Notes: a model not told the origin generated them from the sequence alone. Positions 10,155 to 21,146 are shown, numbered from the stretch's first letter. The stretch: 64,000 nucleotides of DNA from Diadophis punctatus similis (GCA_023053685.1 JALIGW010000159.1:87501-151500), one strand, 5' to 3'. Made by a program: numbers and translations.

Positions 10155-12596
10155 TAATTTAATTTAATTAATTTAATTTTAATTTAATTTAATTTAATTT
10201 AATTTAATTTAATTTAATAGATTTGTATGCCGCCCAACTCCCGGGGGACTCTGGGCGGCTCACAACATATCCAAATCTATTACAATAAAAACATCACAGT
10301 TAAAAAGATATAGAAAAATTAAAAAGAAAATCTCCAACATTCATAACAAGGGGGGAGACCCAGAGATAATATGCTCGGTCTCACTTTCACCCCGCCTGCC
10401 GGAAGAGCCACGTTTTTATTGCTTTCCGGAAGGCCAGCAGGGTGGGGATGGCTCTGATCTCCGGAGGAAGTTGGTTCCATAGGGAGGGAGCTCCCACAGA
10501 GAAGGCTCTCCCCCTAGGCCCCGCCAACCGACATTGTTTGGTTGATGGGACCTGGAGAAGACCCACTCTGTGGGACCTAACTGGTCGTAGGGAGGTATGC
10601 GGCAGGATGCAGTCCCGAAGGTAACCTGGCCCTGAGCCATGTAGGGCTTTAAAGGTAACGACCAACACCTTAAATTGGATCCGGAGACTAATGGGCAACC
10701 AATGCAGCTGCCGGAGGACAGGTGTTACATGGGTGTACCTGGGCACACCCACCACGGCACGAGCAGCTGCATTTTGCACCAATTGTAGTCTCCGGATACT
10801 CTTCAAGGGTAGCCCCATGTAGAGCGCATTGCAGTAATCCAGCCGGGAGGTGATAAGGGCGTGGGTGACTGTGAGTAGCGCCTCCCTCTCCAAGAAGGGT
10901 CGCAATTGGTGCACTAGGCGAACCTGTGCAAAGGTCCCCCTAGCCACAGCTGAAAGATGTTGCTCCAATTTTAGCTGTGGGTCTAGGAGGACACCCAAAT
11001 TGCGAACCCGTTCTGAGGGAGTTAATTTCTCTCCCCCAAGAACCAAGGAGGGACAATTGACATAATCCTTGGGAGGCAATATCCACAGCCACTCGGTCTT
11101 GTCAGGGTTGAGCTTTAGCCGGTTCTTCCCCATCCAGACCCTAACATCGTCCAGGCAGCGGCACATTACGTCGACGGCTTCCCTGAATTGAGACGGGGTG
11201 GAGATGTACAACTGGGTATCATCAGCATATTGCTGATACCTCACCCCGTGTCGTCGGATGATCTCACCCAGTGGTTTCATGTAGATGTTAAACAGGATGG
11301 GCGAGAGGACCGAGCCCTGCGGCACCCCACAAAGTAGGGGCCTAGGGCTCGACATCTGCCCCCCTGTCAACACCGACTGCGTCCTGTCAGAGAGGTAGGA
11401 GGAGAACCACTGTAACACAGTGCCGCCCACTCCCACCTCGCCGAGACGACGCAGAAGGATACCATGGTCAATGGTATCGAAAGCCGCTGAGAGGTCAAGT
11501 AGCACCAGGATGGAGGAATGACCCCCATCCCGGGCTCGCCAGAGGTCATCCATCAGAGTGACCAAAGCCGTTTCCGTACTGTAGCCGCGCCTGAAACCCG
11601 ATTGAAAGGGATCCAGAAAATCAGTGTCATCCAACAGCCGTAGGAGTTGGAGTGCCACCACTTTCTCTACAACCTTCCCTGCGAAGGGAAGGTTGGAGAC
11701 CGGACGGAAGTTCTTTAAATCCGCTGGGTCCAGGGAAGGCTTCTTGAGGAGGGGCCTCACCACCGCGACTTTTAAGGGCCGCGGGACGGACCCCTCTCTC
11801 AGAGAAGCGTTGACCAACGCCTGGAGCCAGCCGCGTGAAACCTCCCTGGTGGCCGAAACCAACCAGGATGGACACGGGTCCAATAAACAAGTGGCGGAAC
11901 TCATCGCTCCTATGGCCTTGTCTACATCATCAGGAGTCACCGGTTCAAACTCCTCCCATATAACAGGACTAAGACCTGCCCCTGTCACCTCGGCCTGTAC
12001 TGCCCAATCGGAGTCCAGGTCTGTCCGAATCTGAGTGACTTTATCCGCCAGAAACCGAGAAAATTCCTCAGCTCTGCCCTGCAAGGGATCTTCGCCACCC
12101 TCCTTGGCTAGGAGGGAGCGGGTCACCCTAAACAGGGCGGCTGGGCGGGAGTCAGCGGACGCAATAAGGGCGGAAAAATGCGAACATTTTGCCGCCCTTA
12201 TCGCCACTAAGTAAGACTTAATGAAAGTTCTTAAAAGTGTCCGGTCAGACTCAGCTTTACTAGATCTCCATCGTCGCTCTAGGCGTCTCTTATGGCGCTT
12301 CATCTCCCGGAGTTCCTCAGTAAACCAAGGGGCCCTCCTGGATCCGCTACCACGGAGAGGCCGCAAAGGCGCAATCCGATCCAAGGCCCCCGCTGCCACC
12401 CGATTCCAGGTGGCTACAAGGTCCTCGGACGAGTTGTGTACCAGGGATTCAGGTATTTCCCCAAGCTCCCTCTGGAATCCCTCGGGCTCCATTAGGCGCC
12501 TGGGGCGGAACCACTTAGTCGGTCCCGCCTCCTTGCGGTGGAGGAGTGGTGCCATGAAATCCATCCTCAGAAGGAAAGCCTGTCGCTCTTGTTAGT
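10155..12596 (-). mobile_element. L2 LINE, 5'-truncated, about 2.4 kb
   Basis: Minus-strand L2. It has a (TTAAT)n tail at 10155-10217, then the 3' block tgccgcccaactcccgggg and a 3' UTR. A 725-codon frame fills the rest. Homology continues a few codons upstream of the ORF start (QERQAFLLR) to an in-frame TAA at about 12590-12592, where the element seems truncated. The endonuclease domain is missing. The shared 3' end (gccgccctgagtcccc type) also appears at 20740, 31200 and 57114. Confidence 0.9.
10387..12564 (-). CDS. L2 ORF2 protein: reverse transcriptase and C-terminal domain, endonuclease lost
   Basis: A 725-residue open frame. Reverse transcriptase motifs are in order: FRPVSNLP (about 286), FQSGFRRGYST (about 320), LLDLSAAFDTIDH (about 355), GVPQGSVLSP (about 413) and YADDTQLY (about 446), so all three catalytic aspartates are present. 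LNPDKTEWLW follows at about 485. A C-terminal domain runs through HWLPISLRIQFK (about 621) and ends AFRKAIKTWLFRQAG. The motif set matches the L2 clade. The N-terminal AP endonuclease is absent by truncation, so this copy could not retrotranspose alone. The lack of any stop or frameshift suggests a recent insertion. The first Met was taken as the start, but the original protein began further upstream. Confidence 0.9.
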   Translation of the reverse strand: MDFMAPLLHRKEAGPTKWFRPRRLMEPEGFQRELGEIPESLVHNSSEDLVATWNRVAAGALDRIAPLRPLRGSGSRRAPWFTEELREMKRHKRRLERRWRSSKAESDRTLLRTFIKSYLVAIRAAKCSHFSALIASADSRPAALFRVTRSLLAKEGGEDPLQGRAEEFSRFLADKVTQIRTDLDSDWAVQAEVTGAGLSPVIWEEFEPVTPDDVDKAIGAMSSATCLLDPCPSWLVSATREVSRGWLQALVNASLREGSVPRPLKVAVVRPLLKKPSLDPADLKNFRPVSNLPFAGKVVEKVVALQLLRLLDDTDFLDPFQSGFRRGYSTETALVTLMDDLWRARDGGHSSILVLLDLSAAFDTIDHGILLRRLGEVGVGGTVLQWFSSYLSDRTQSVLTGGQMSSPRPLLCGVPQGSVLSPILFNIYMKPLGEIIRRHGVRYQQYADDTQLYISTPSQFREAVDVMCRCLDDVRVWMGKNRLKLNPDKTEWLWILPPKDYVNCPSLVLGGEKLTPSERVRNLGVLLDPQLKLEQHLSAVARGTFAQVRLVHQLRPFLEREALLTVTHALITSRLDYCNALYMGLPLKSIRRLQLVQNAAARAVVGVPRYTHVTPVLRQLHWLPISLRIQFKVLVVTFKALHGSGPGYLRDCILPHTSLRPVRSHRVGLLQVPSTKQCRLAGPRGRAFSVGAPSLWNQLPPEIRAIPTLLAFRKAIKTWLFRQAG

Positions 12597-12647
12597 AACA
12601 ATTAAGCCAGAGGAAGGTACCTTATTCTTGCATTGGTCTGACCCAGT

Positions 12648-13095
12648 TTTATTTATTTATTTTATTTATTTATTTGTCAAACATGTATAGGATAGTAGTA
12701 GTTTGCATAAACATAAGTAAAAAGTAACGATAAAAGAGGACAACAGGATAGTAAGACAGGGACGGTAGGCAGAGTGGTGCGCTTATGCACGCCCCTTACA
12801 GACTTCTTAGAAACGGGGAGAGGTTGACTGTAGACAGTCTAAAGTTAAAGTTTTTGGGGTTTGGGGAAGAAACCACAGAGTCAGGTAGTGCATTCCAAGC
12901 ATTGATCACTCTGTTGCTGAAGTCGTATTTTCTGCAGTCGAGTTTGGAACGGTTTACATTGACTTTGAATCTATTATGTGCTCGTGTATTGTTGCGGTTG
13001 AAGCTGAAGTAGTCATTAACAGGAAGGACATTTTGGTATATGATTTTATGAACTAGATTTAGATCAGATCGGAGGCAACGTAGTCGTTTCCACAA
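12648..13095 (-). mobile_element. LINE B (Rex1-like) copy
   Basis: Minus strand. TTTAT tail at 12648-12675, 3' UTR with gcgcttatgcacgcccctta, then about 100 codons of C-terminal coding sequence (12796-13095) with RSKLDCRKYDFSNRVINAWN. It inserted just beyond the truncated 5' end of the L2. Confidence 0.8.
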
Positions 13096-13644
13096 CTGTG
13101 TCCAAAAACGGACATCATATTTTAGGAAGGATGCAGGCCAAGTGTAACCGGTTCAGAGAAGGGCAGTTAGTATCTCATCAGAACGTGTGATGTTAAGTAC
13201 TGGGGGGCGGGGGATAAAAGAATAATTGGATGTATTCAACTTAAGGCCAAATGTCCCTCTGCAGAAAATGCTTTAAATTAGATTCCTGAACTGAGCCAGG
13301 TTGCTCAACTCATTGGCCTTAAATGGTTGCCTCCAATTTCATTTCCACAAGCAATTTCAAAATGGGAATTGGTTAGTAAAAAAAACCCCATACTTTTACT
13401 TATAACTGTCTGTCTTGATCTTTACTCATTCAACTGTAAGCCATTCTTACTCCTACCCAATCCTTCTTAATGTATTTGCTGTAACCCAGATACATACATT
13501 TCCAACTAAACCCACCCAAAATATCTTGTAGTGGACAATTGGAATAAATTTAATAAAATATATGAAGTAGAGTAATAAAAAGGGGATAAACACTCTCACC
13601 ACTGCATAACTACCGTATAAATAAGCCTGACTCAAACATTCATC
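13096..13644. other. No recognised feature
   Basis: No gene or known repeat recognised. A G-rich run (tggggggcggggga) lies near 13201. Confidence 0.5.
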
Positions 13645-13652
13645 CCCTAGAG

Positions 13653-13787
13653 CAGAGGTCTCCAACCTTGGCAACTTTATGAGGTGTGGACTTCAATTCC
13701 CAGAATTCCTCAGCCAGCCATGCTGGCTGAGGAATTCTGGGAATTGAAGTCCACACCTCATAAAGTTGCCAAGGTTGGAGACCTCTG
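13653..13787. mobile_element. Fold-back hAT-type MITE, 135 bp, perfect 8-bp duplication
   Basis: A nearly perfect full-length inverted repeat from cagaggtctccaacc to ggttggagacctctg. It is flanked by ccctagag on both sides (13645-13652, 13788-13795). The inner core tggacttcaattcccagaa is shared with the elements at 5515 and 38340. The 3' duplication overlaps the first bases of the next SINE. Confidence 0.93.
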
Positions 13788-13793
13788 CCCTAG

Positions 13794-14049
13794 AGAGCCG
13801 AGGTGGCGCAGCGGTTAGAGTGTAGTACTGCAGGCCACTGTAGCTGACACTGATCCGCAGGTCAGCGGTTCAAATCTCGCCGGCTCAAGGTTGACTCAGC
13901 CTTCCATCCTTCCGAGGTGGGTAAAATGAGGACCCAGATTATTGGGGGCAATATAAATACACATTGCTTACTGGTGTAAACCGCTCAGAGAGTGCTTGCA
14001 CTGTGAGGCGGTATATAAATCTCACAAATAAATAAATAAATAAATAAAT
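13794..14049 (+). mobile_element. tRNA-SINE-1 copy
   Basis: Well-preserved plus-strand SINE with head gagccgaggtggcgcagcgg, body aggacccagattattgg, 3' block gaggcggtatataaat and an (AAAT)n tail to 14049. Confidence 0.92.
13803..13878 (+). promoter_or_regulatory. RNA polymerase III internal promoter of the SINE
   Basis: The tRNA-like head shows an A box (tggcgcagcgg, 13803-13813) and a B box (ggttcaaatctc, 13867-13878) at the spacing typical of tRNA genes. These are the internal promoter elements that make such SINEs pol III transcripts. Confidence 0.75.
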
Positions 14050-14323
14050 TCATTATGGGGCAGGGTTCCTATTTCCAGCTTGGGAAAACTCCGAACATTT
14101 TGCTAAGTCAGTAGCAACAACTAGTCAATCTTGTCTGAGGTGGAAAAGCTAAGCAAGACCAGATTTTCTTGAAGAGAGACTACCAGGATTGTAGGGTAGA
14201 CTGGAAGGTCCACCAAATATCCTAGAATCAGGCAGTGACAAATCATGCTCTTATTATGGCCCAGAAAAGGCACAACTAACGTATGTCCATACAATCACTT
14301 GGAGCCAGACTTGGTTTGAAGGA
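14050..14323. other. No recognised feature
   Basis: No feature recognised. Confidence 0.4.
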
Positions 14324-15545
14324 ATAACAGAATAACCTAATTAGAAGGGACCTTGGAGGACTTCTAGTCCAACTCCCTGATCAAGCAGGAAATCCTATAT
14401 CATTTCTGACAAATTTCTTCTTAAAATCTCCAGTGATGGAGCACCAACAATTTCTGGAGGCAAGCCGTTCCACTGATTAATTGTTCTCACTTTCAGGAAA
14501 TTTCTCCTTAGTTCTAGGTTGCTTCTCTCCTTGATTAGTTTCCACCCATTGCTTCTTCTCCTACCCTCAGGTGCTTTGGAGAATAGCTTGACTCCCTCTT
14601 CTTTGTGGCAGCCCCTGAGATATTGGGAAACTGCTATCATGTCATCCCTGGTCTTTCTTTTCATTAAACTAGTTACTAGACATATCCAATTCATGCAACG
14701 TTCTTTATATTCTGCAGGTTGGGTTCTGCAACCCAACAAAACAGACACAGACTTCAGAGGATAATCAGAACTGCAGAAAAAAACAATTACTGCCAACCTG
14801 CCTTCCATTGAGGACCTGTATACTGCACGAGTCAAAAAGAGGGCCGTGAAAGTATTTACTGACCCCTCGCAACCTGGACATAAATTGTTTCAACTCCTAC
14901 CCTCAAAACGATGCTATAGAGCACTGCACACCAAGACAACTAGACACAAGAACAGTTTTCCCCTGAAGGCCATCACTCTGCTAAACAAATAATTCCCTCA
15001 CCACTGTCAAACTATTTACTAAGGCTGCATTACTATTACTATTAGTCTTCTCATCGTTCCTATCACCCATCTCCTCCCACTTATGACTGTATGACTGTAA
15101 CTTGTTGCTTGTATCCTTATGATTTATATTAATGTTGATTGTTTCCTGATTACTTATTTGTATCCTATGACAATCATTAAGTGTTGTACCTCATGATTCT
15201 TGACAAATGTATCTTTTCTTTTATGTACACTGAGAGCATATGCACCAAAGACAAATTCCTTGTGTGTCCAATCGCACTTGGCCAATAAAGAATTCTATTC
15301 TATTCTATTCTATTCTATTCTATTCCATTCTATTCTATTCTATTCTATTCTATTCTATTCTATTCTATTCTATTCTATTCTATTCTATATGTTTTATCCT
15401 TCAGTCCCCTAATCAACTTCATTGCTCTTTGTATTCTTTCTAAAGTGTCAACATCTATTTTATATCATGAGAACCAAAACTGGATGCAATATTCCAAGAG
15501 TGGTCTTACCAAGGCATTATAAAGTGTTAGTAACACTTTACGCAA
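14324..15545 (-). mobile_element. CR1 LINE 3' end, split by LINE C
   Basis: The minus-strand CR1 blocks 14324-14710 and 15388-15545 are contiguous in the CR1 consensus (...gcaacgttctttata | tatgttttatccttcag...). The LINE C insertion between them left a short overlap (tata) at the junctions. The CR1 part carries C-terminal motifs such as WNGLPPEIVGAPSLEILRR. Confidence 0.88.
14711..15388 (+). mobile_element. LINE C 3' end inserted in CR1, with (ATTCT)n tail
   Basis: Plus-strand LINE fragment coding for a C-terminal domain (LPSIEDLYTARVKKRAVK), followed by a 3' UTR and the terminus ccaataaagaattctattc, running into about 95 bp of (ATTCT)n. One extra A near 14777-14784, relative to the copy at 51859, shifts the coding frame. 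The family is a non-LTR retrotransposon of uncertain clade. Confidence 0.85.
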
Positions 15546-15819
15546 TCTGGAGTCTATTGTAAAGATATAAAAAAGTATATAAACAATAGAAAGACAATAG
15601 AACGATAAAAAATCTATTCTAACATGCCAAGAGTACTTTAGTTTATTTAGATCTCTTCTAGTTAAACAAGAAACCTCTCTCCACTTATATACACCATTGT
15701 ATCATACCTGCCTTTGAACTTCAGCTGACATGAGTAAAAAAGAAATGCTCTCACCACAGTTTCTTTCCGACGCTCTCAGGAAAAACACCAAAGTTCTGTT
15801 ATCAATGCAATGGAACACA

Positions 15820-15822
<3 letters not shown>
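15546..15822. other. No recognised feature
   Basis: No feature recognised. Confidence 0.4.
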
Positions 15823-15903
<81 letters not shown>

Positions 15904-16023
15904 CTTCCCTCCCTCCCTCCCTCCCTCCTTCCCTCCCCCTCCCCCCTCTCCCTCCCTCCCTCTCTCCCTCCCCTCCCTCCCTCCTTCCCTCCCTCCCTCT
16001 CTCTCCCTCTCCCTCCCCCCCCC

Positions 16024-16066
<43 letters not shown>

Positions 16067-16068
16067 AA
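15823..16068. repeat. Polypyrimidine microsatellite (CT, CCCT, CA)
   Basis: About 245 bp of (CT)n, then (CCCT/CCTT)n, (CT)n and (CA)n. It is an almost pure pyrimidine strand until the CA part. Long ORFs across it are artefacts of the repeat. Confidence 0.98.
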
Positions 16069-16584
16069 GAGCATTCCAGAGATGAATAACTTTGATTCTA
16101 CCATCTCTGCCAAGACATTTTGGAAATGCGGCTTCAGAATGATTCGCATTCAATTTTTTTTTTAAAAAAAGATGGTTCTTCAAAGGTATTCCTGAAATCC
16201 CCACTATAGTCACTTGGATAATTCAAAGGTAATGTCTCCTCTGTTGTTAATCAGTAAGACATTAACCTTAAACGGGATTAAAATTTAGGGACTTGCAAGG
16301 GAAAAATTAAACCCCCATCAAACTGTTAGTCCTGGTACCATTGGCGATATTTTATTTCACCCAACTTTGATTTAGTTCTCTAGAGCAGGCCATATTGAAA
16401 CGACAGCTAGGCTGTGGACACAAGTGCAGTCTTCTTAGCTTAGGACCCATGCTTTGCACCTAGCTTCAAGGTTATATCCCTCCCCCAAGAATGAATAGAT
16501 GTTACAGAAATCTATAGGTGAATGGTAGCTGAAGGAGATGGAACATCCAGAAGGCAGTAGGCTACAGGGCATCGCATGTCAAAA
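16069..16584. other. No recognised feature
   Basis: No gene or known repeat recognised. Confidence 0.5.
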
Positions 16585-16628
16585 CAAGTAGAGATAAAGA
16601 TAGTTTTTCCCCATGCCATCACTCTGCT

Positions 16629-16765
<137 letters not shown>

Positions 16766-16777
16766 AACAACAACAGA

Positions 16778-17217
16778 GTTGTTGGAAGGGACCTTGGAAG
16801 TCTTCTAGTCCAACCCCTTGCTTAGGCAGGAAACCCTACACTACTTCAGACAAATGGTTATCCAACATCTTCTTAAAAATGTCTAGTGTTGGAGCATTCA
16901 CAACTTCTGGAGGCAAGTTGTTCCACTGATTAATTGTTCCAACTGTCAGGAAATTTCTCCTTAGTTCTAAGTTGCTTCTCTCCTTGTTTAGTTTCCACCC
17001 ATTACTTCTTGTCCTGCCTTCAGGTGCTTTGGAGAATAGTTTGACTCCCTTTTCTTTGTGGCAACCCCTGAGATATTGGAACATTGCTATCATGTCTCCC
17101 CTAGTCCTTCTTTTCATTAAACTAGACATACCCAGTTCCTGCAACCGTTCTTCATATGTTTTAGCCTCCAGTCCCCTAATCATCTTTGTTGCTCTTCTCT
17201 GCACTCTTTCTCTGCAT
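16778..17217 (-). mobile_element. CR1 LINE 3' end
   Basis: Minus-strand CR1 with 3' terminus gaagggaccttggaagtc and C-terminal coding sequence, including KAPEGRTRSNGWKL and LRRNFLTVGTINQWNNLPP. The frame is open for about 125 codons (to 17264). Confidence 0.9.
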
Positions 17218-17520
17218 CCTTTTTTATTTATTTTTATTTTTTTTAATTCTCGTAGCATTAGCATAGCAGTCTTAGGCCTAAAGATATTTACCCATGTAGT
17301 AGGTCTGCATTGCTATTGTCCTTCTTTCTCATCTTTTCTAATAACTTATCCTATTGATACCTTGTGAGTTATCACTTGTTGTTTGCATCTTATGATTATG
17401 TCTTATGACTTATGATCTATGACTTACTCCTTTGTTGTTTGCATGTACACTGAGAGCTTATGCACCGGAGACAAATTCCTTGTGTGTCCAATCACACTTG
17501 GCCAATAAAGAATATTTCAT

Positions 17521-18317
17521 TTCCTATTCCTAAGTGCTCTTCTCTTGATCCATATCAAGAAATGTTGGTGGTTTTGTTAAGATATACATATCCTGATATT
17601 TTATTTTTGATGCTGTTTTGCTTGTTTGATTAGGAGCCGTCCAGAGTTAGATATAAGACGATTGCCTATATAAATATTTCACATAAATAGTATTGTTTTC
17701 TTATCACCAGCATCTATCTAGCAAATTATCTATCTAGCAACTGTTTCTAGGAAGCCACTATGGGTTTCATAACCATGTAAGCATGTTTATGTCCTTGTGT
17801 TATGTGTAACCGCAAGCAGTGTAGGACACACGCTGGTTTGCTTCTTTTGTTGACATGTTATCTTGCGTTCTCTTTCAGCCCCCAGGCTGTGATGTGATTT
17901 TCTCTGCTTTGTATGTCTTGAGTGTTACTTTGCCAATAATTCTTATGAACGTAAGTTTCCATTAATCCTGATGCTGGATTAATCTGACTAAACGTGAGAT
18001 TCTAGACAATTGCATAAAATTGCCTCTGTAGCCACTAAGTGGCACTAAATGTTAAAAATACTTGACACAACTTGTTGTCTCTTAGGGCTGCCATTAGATG
18101 TTAATGGTTGAACAGATACACTTTAACACCCTTTAGGTGTTCTTAACAGTCTCTTTCTGGAGGAAAGATGGATATGGATACTCTCCTACGACCCTCTCAT
18201 TCCTCGTGGGAAGCTCTGCAATTTATCTGAACGACATTTAGATTAGTGCAAGAGGTGAGTCTGGCCTGCCTGGGAACTCTATTTATTTTATTTTATTTTA
18301 TTTTATTAATTTTTATT
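17521..18317. other. No recognised feature
   Basis: No gene or known repeat recognised. A (TTTTA)n run lies at 18283-18305. Confidence 0.5.
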
Positions 18318-18402
18318 TAATCAGCCAATGGAATAGCTTGTCTCCATCACTGGAGGCTTTCAAAAAGACACTGGACAACCATTTATCTGAAATGGTATAG
18401 GG

Positions 18403-20063
18403 CAGGGGCGGGTTCCTAATTTTTTTACTACCACTCTATGGGCGTAGCTTATTTTGTGGGTGTGGCTTGCCAGCCATGTGACCAGGTGGGCGTGGGCCTC
18501 GGGAGCTTGGCAGTGGCCGGAGAAGCGGGGTGGGGTATTGCCCACCCGCAATGCAGCCCCCCGCAGTGGGAACAGCAAGATTCTGTTCTTCTAGGAGGCT
18601 CCATCTGGCCTGAATGCTTCTCCCCATTCGATGATCCTAGGCTAAAGTGACCAGATTTTTTTTTCTTCAAGCGGGACACCATTGACGGGGGTGGGTTTCT
18701 CCATTTGAGTTTTGCCGTCTGCGCATGCGCAGAACGCTGCGCATGCGCAGAGGGCAAAACAGCAAATGTCGGCGTCCAGGTGAGGTGGGGGGGAGGGGGG
18801 GAGGGGGGACGCGGGAGGCCACTGTACGTCCTACCTACCTGGGACTTTTCCCGGTAGCTTCAGTCGCGTTCCTTGCTAATAGCGTCCAGAGCAGAGCAGC
18901 CCCTCCCAGAAGATCGCGAGACGTTATCTTTTGGAAGAGGCTGCTCTGCTCTGGGCGCCAATTAGCAAGGAACGCGACTGAAGCTACCGGGAAAAGTCCC
19001 AGGTAGGACGCGCGCCCCGTCCCGTCCGCCAGTCCTGCCCCGCCCCCCCAACCCCCAGCGCGAGACGCGCGTCCTACCTGGGACTTTTCCCGGTAGCTTC
19101 AGTCGCGTTCCTTGCTAATTAGCGCCCAGAGCAGAGCAGCCCCTCCCAGAAGATAACGTCTCGCGATCTTCTGGGAGGGGCTGCTCTGCTCTGGACGCTA
19201 TTCGCAAGGAACGCGACTGGAGCTGCTACCGGGAAAAGTCTCAGGTAGGACGCGCGCCCCGCCCTGCCCCGCCCCTTTTGCCACGGCACACTTAGCATGG
19301 CCTCATGGGACAAGTGCAAAGTGGCGCTCCCCCCCCCAGGGTTCGCTCTGCCCCGCCCCGCGCCACCCTGTGAATAGAGGGGACTGAATCGGAAGCCTGT
19401 CGCTCGGGCGCGCGTCTGGCTGGAGGAAGAAGCAGGGGCTCAAAAATCGGGACTTTTTAAGAGGGCGGGCGGGACGCGGGACAAAGCATTAAAAAGCGGG
19501 TCTGTCCCGCCAAAATCGGGACGTCTGGTCACCTTATCCTAGGCTCCTGCTGCCCGTTCCCCCTCTCCTCAGCAGCTCGAAAAGCCTCGAACATGCGAAA
19601 ATGCCTGGGATCATCATCACGCGTTCGTGGCTTCTCGGACTGCTGAAGGGAAGGGAACTGAGATAGGTCCTGCTTCCCGTTCCCCCTCCCCTCAGCAGCT
19701 CGAGAAGCCTCAAACGTGCAAAAATGCCTAGGATTATCACCGTGCGTTCATGGCTTCTCAGACTGCTGAAGGGAGGGGAATGGAGATAGCTCCTGCCGCC
19801 CGTTCTTTCAGCGTCTCACGCGCTCCCTCAGCCATCCTCCCCTGCTTGGACTCACTGTGGGGTAGGAAGGCAGTGCATGCGCAGTGCCGGAAGCTCGGCT
19901 TCTGAGCATGTGCAGAAGAAAATTTAAAAAAAAATAAAAAAATTTTTTTAAAAAAAATGGTGGCACCCAGGCATCGGCAACCGACCGCACTAGTACTGTG
20001 ACGTCACCAGCGGGCCGCTACTGGTGCTATAGAGTGGACCGCACCGGTAGGAACCCACCACTG
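18403..20063. mobile_element. hAT-CGGTG element, 1661 bp composite
   Basis: It starts caggggcgggttcctaat and ends ggtaggaacccaccactg, with GTATAGGG on both sides (18395-18402, 20064-20071). It is larger than relatives because it contains an 892-bp transposon (18644-19535) and a tandem duplication of about 130 bp (19548-19670 and 19671-19800). No transposase frame is visible. Confidence 0.88.
18644..19535. mobile_element. GC-rich inverted-repeat transposon with 10-bp duplication
   Basis: It starts aaagtgaccaga and ends tctggtcacctt, a 12-bp terminal inverted repeat with one mismatch. It is flanked on both sides by atcctaggct (18634-18643, 19536-19545). Inside are NRF1-like palindromes (18719-18749) and two tandem hairpins (about 18829-19010 and 19072-19250) built from gggacttttcccggtagctt and its complement. 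It is strongly CpG-rich. The superfamily is unclear: a 9-10 bp duplication points away from hAT and perhaps to a MuDR-type enzyme. Confidence 0.8.
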
Positions 20064-20159
20064 GTATAGGGTCTCCTGCTTGAGCAGGGGGATGGACTAG
20101 AAGACCTCCAAGGTCCCTTCCAACTCTATTATTCTATGTTTTTTGTTCTAAGTCTCATG

Positions 20160-20230
20160 ACCTCCTCCTCCTCCTCCTCCTCCTCCTCCTCCTCCTCCTC
20201 CTCCTCCTCCTCCTCCTCCTCCTCCTCCTG
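20160..20230. repeat. (CCT)n microsatellite
   Basis: About 70 bp of uninterrupted CCT units. Confidence 0.98.
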
Positions 20231-20739
20231 CTTTGTTTTTTCCCCTCCAGTTAGCTCACTATTTTTCCCTAGAATGTTTAAGAATAAACCTTCCCTTCAA
20301 TGCATAAAGAAAAAAAATGTTTTATGTCCCTCTGGCAGCTCAATGCAATTTTCATGATGATGAAAAACCTAGGGAGCTTCTACTTCAATCTTTTGCTATC
20401 TTTCAAAGTGTCAATTTTCTCCTCCATGAAAGGTAGATATTGAGACTATGCGAGACTCCCTGGAAGTGGTTTAATACTCAGGGGCTATGTCTGAGGACAT
20501 GCAGATGTCTGAGTGTGCTTGAATAAATATGTGTTTGTGTTAGCAACCGTGTCTATGATTTCTTCGGATCCATCCTGTACTGATACTTAGGTTCACAAAG
20601 GTCACAAGAAAATTTATACTTTTTGGTACTAAGATCCATCAACCATGAATTAGAATTTCTGTTTGTGCATTGTCTTACTTTTCACAGCCAATTTAATCAC
20701 ATTAATGCTCTTTGAGCTTGGTTGTTTTCTTGCAGATTT
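20231..20739. other. No recognised feature
   Basis: No gene or known repeat recognised. Confidence 0.5.
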
Positions 20740-21022
20740 ATTATTTATTATTATTATTTATTATCAGGTTCTTCTATGCCGCCCTACTCCCTAAGGACTC
20801 AGGGCAGTGTACAACATTTTAAAAGAACACTAAACAATAAACATTCATTTAAAAACAATTTTAAAACATTAAAAAGTTAAAAGACATTCAACAACATACA
20901 TGCTGGGGAGATCTCAGATAAAAACTAGTCTCAAACCCCTGCCTGCAGGAAGAGCCATGTCTTGACGGCTTTCCGGAAGGCCAGTAGGGTGGGGATAATT
21001 CGGATCTCTGGGGGAAGTTGGA
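20740..21022 (-). mobile_element. L2 LINE 3' end
   Basis: Minus-strand L2 with a TTATTA-rich tail, the 3' block atgccgccctactccc, the 3' UTR and the last codons of ORF2 (gaagagccatgtcttgacgg). It is truncated at about 21022. Confidence 0.85.
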
Positions 21023-21138
21023 TAACGAAACATGAAAGATTTTTCATTATCCAACTAGGTAACAACAGCAGTATTAGAAGAAAGTGGGGCTTGTTCTTTG
21101 TTTATATACAGACTCCATTCCTTTCTAGCACTGAAGAT
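21023..21138. other. Possible dispersed-repeat fragment
   Basis: Contains cattatccaactaggtaac, close to cattacccaactaggtaaca at 33063. This suggests a shared dispersed repeat, identity unknown. Confidence 0.35.
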
Positions 21139-21146
21139 GTTACCTA

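Larger units (their letters stand above)
18318..20140 (+). mobile_element. CR1 LINE 3' end, split by an hAT-like element
   Basis: Plus-strand CR1: atggaatagcttgtctcc to gtataggg (18402), then tctcctgcttgagcaggg onward from 20072, ending ccttccaactctattattc. Removing the 1661-bp insertion and one copy of the duplication restores the usual CR1 3' end. Confidence 0.9.

Noticed and set aside
10387..12595. Plus-strand ORFs at 11624-12034 and 12221-12595
   Set aside because: Antisense shadows of the L2 reverse transcriptase frame.
13794..13880. tRNA gene
   Set aside because: The A and B boxes belong to a SINE head. The fold is incomplete and the SINE body follows directly.
15730..16213. Ser-Leu and Arg-Glu ORFs
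   Set aside because: Translations of the CT/CCCT microsatellite on either strand.
18449..19319. ORFs in GC-rich DNA that could look like an exon or CpG-island promoter
   Set aside because: The region is wholly inside two nested transposons with exact target duplications.
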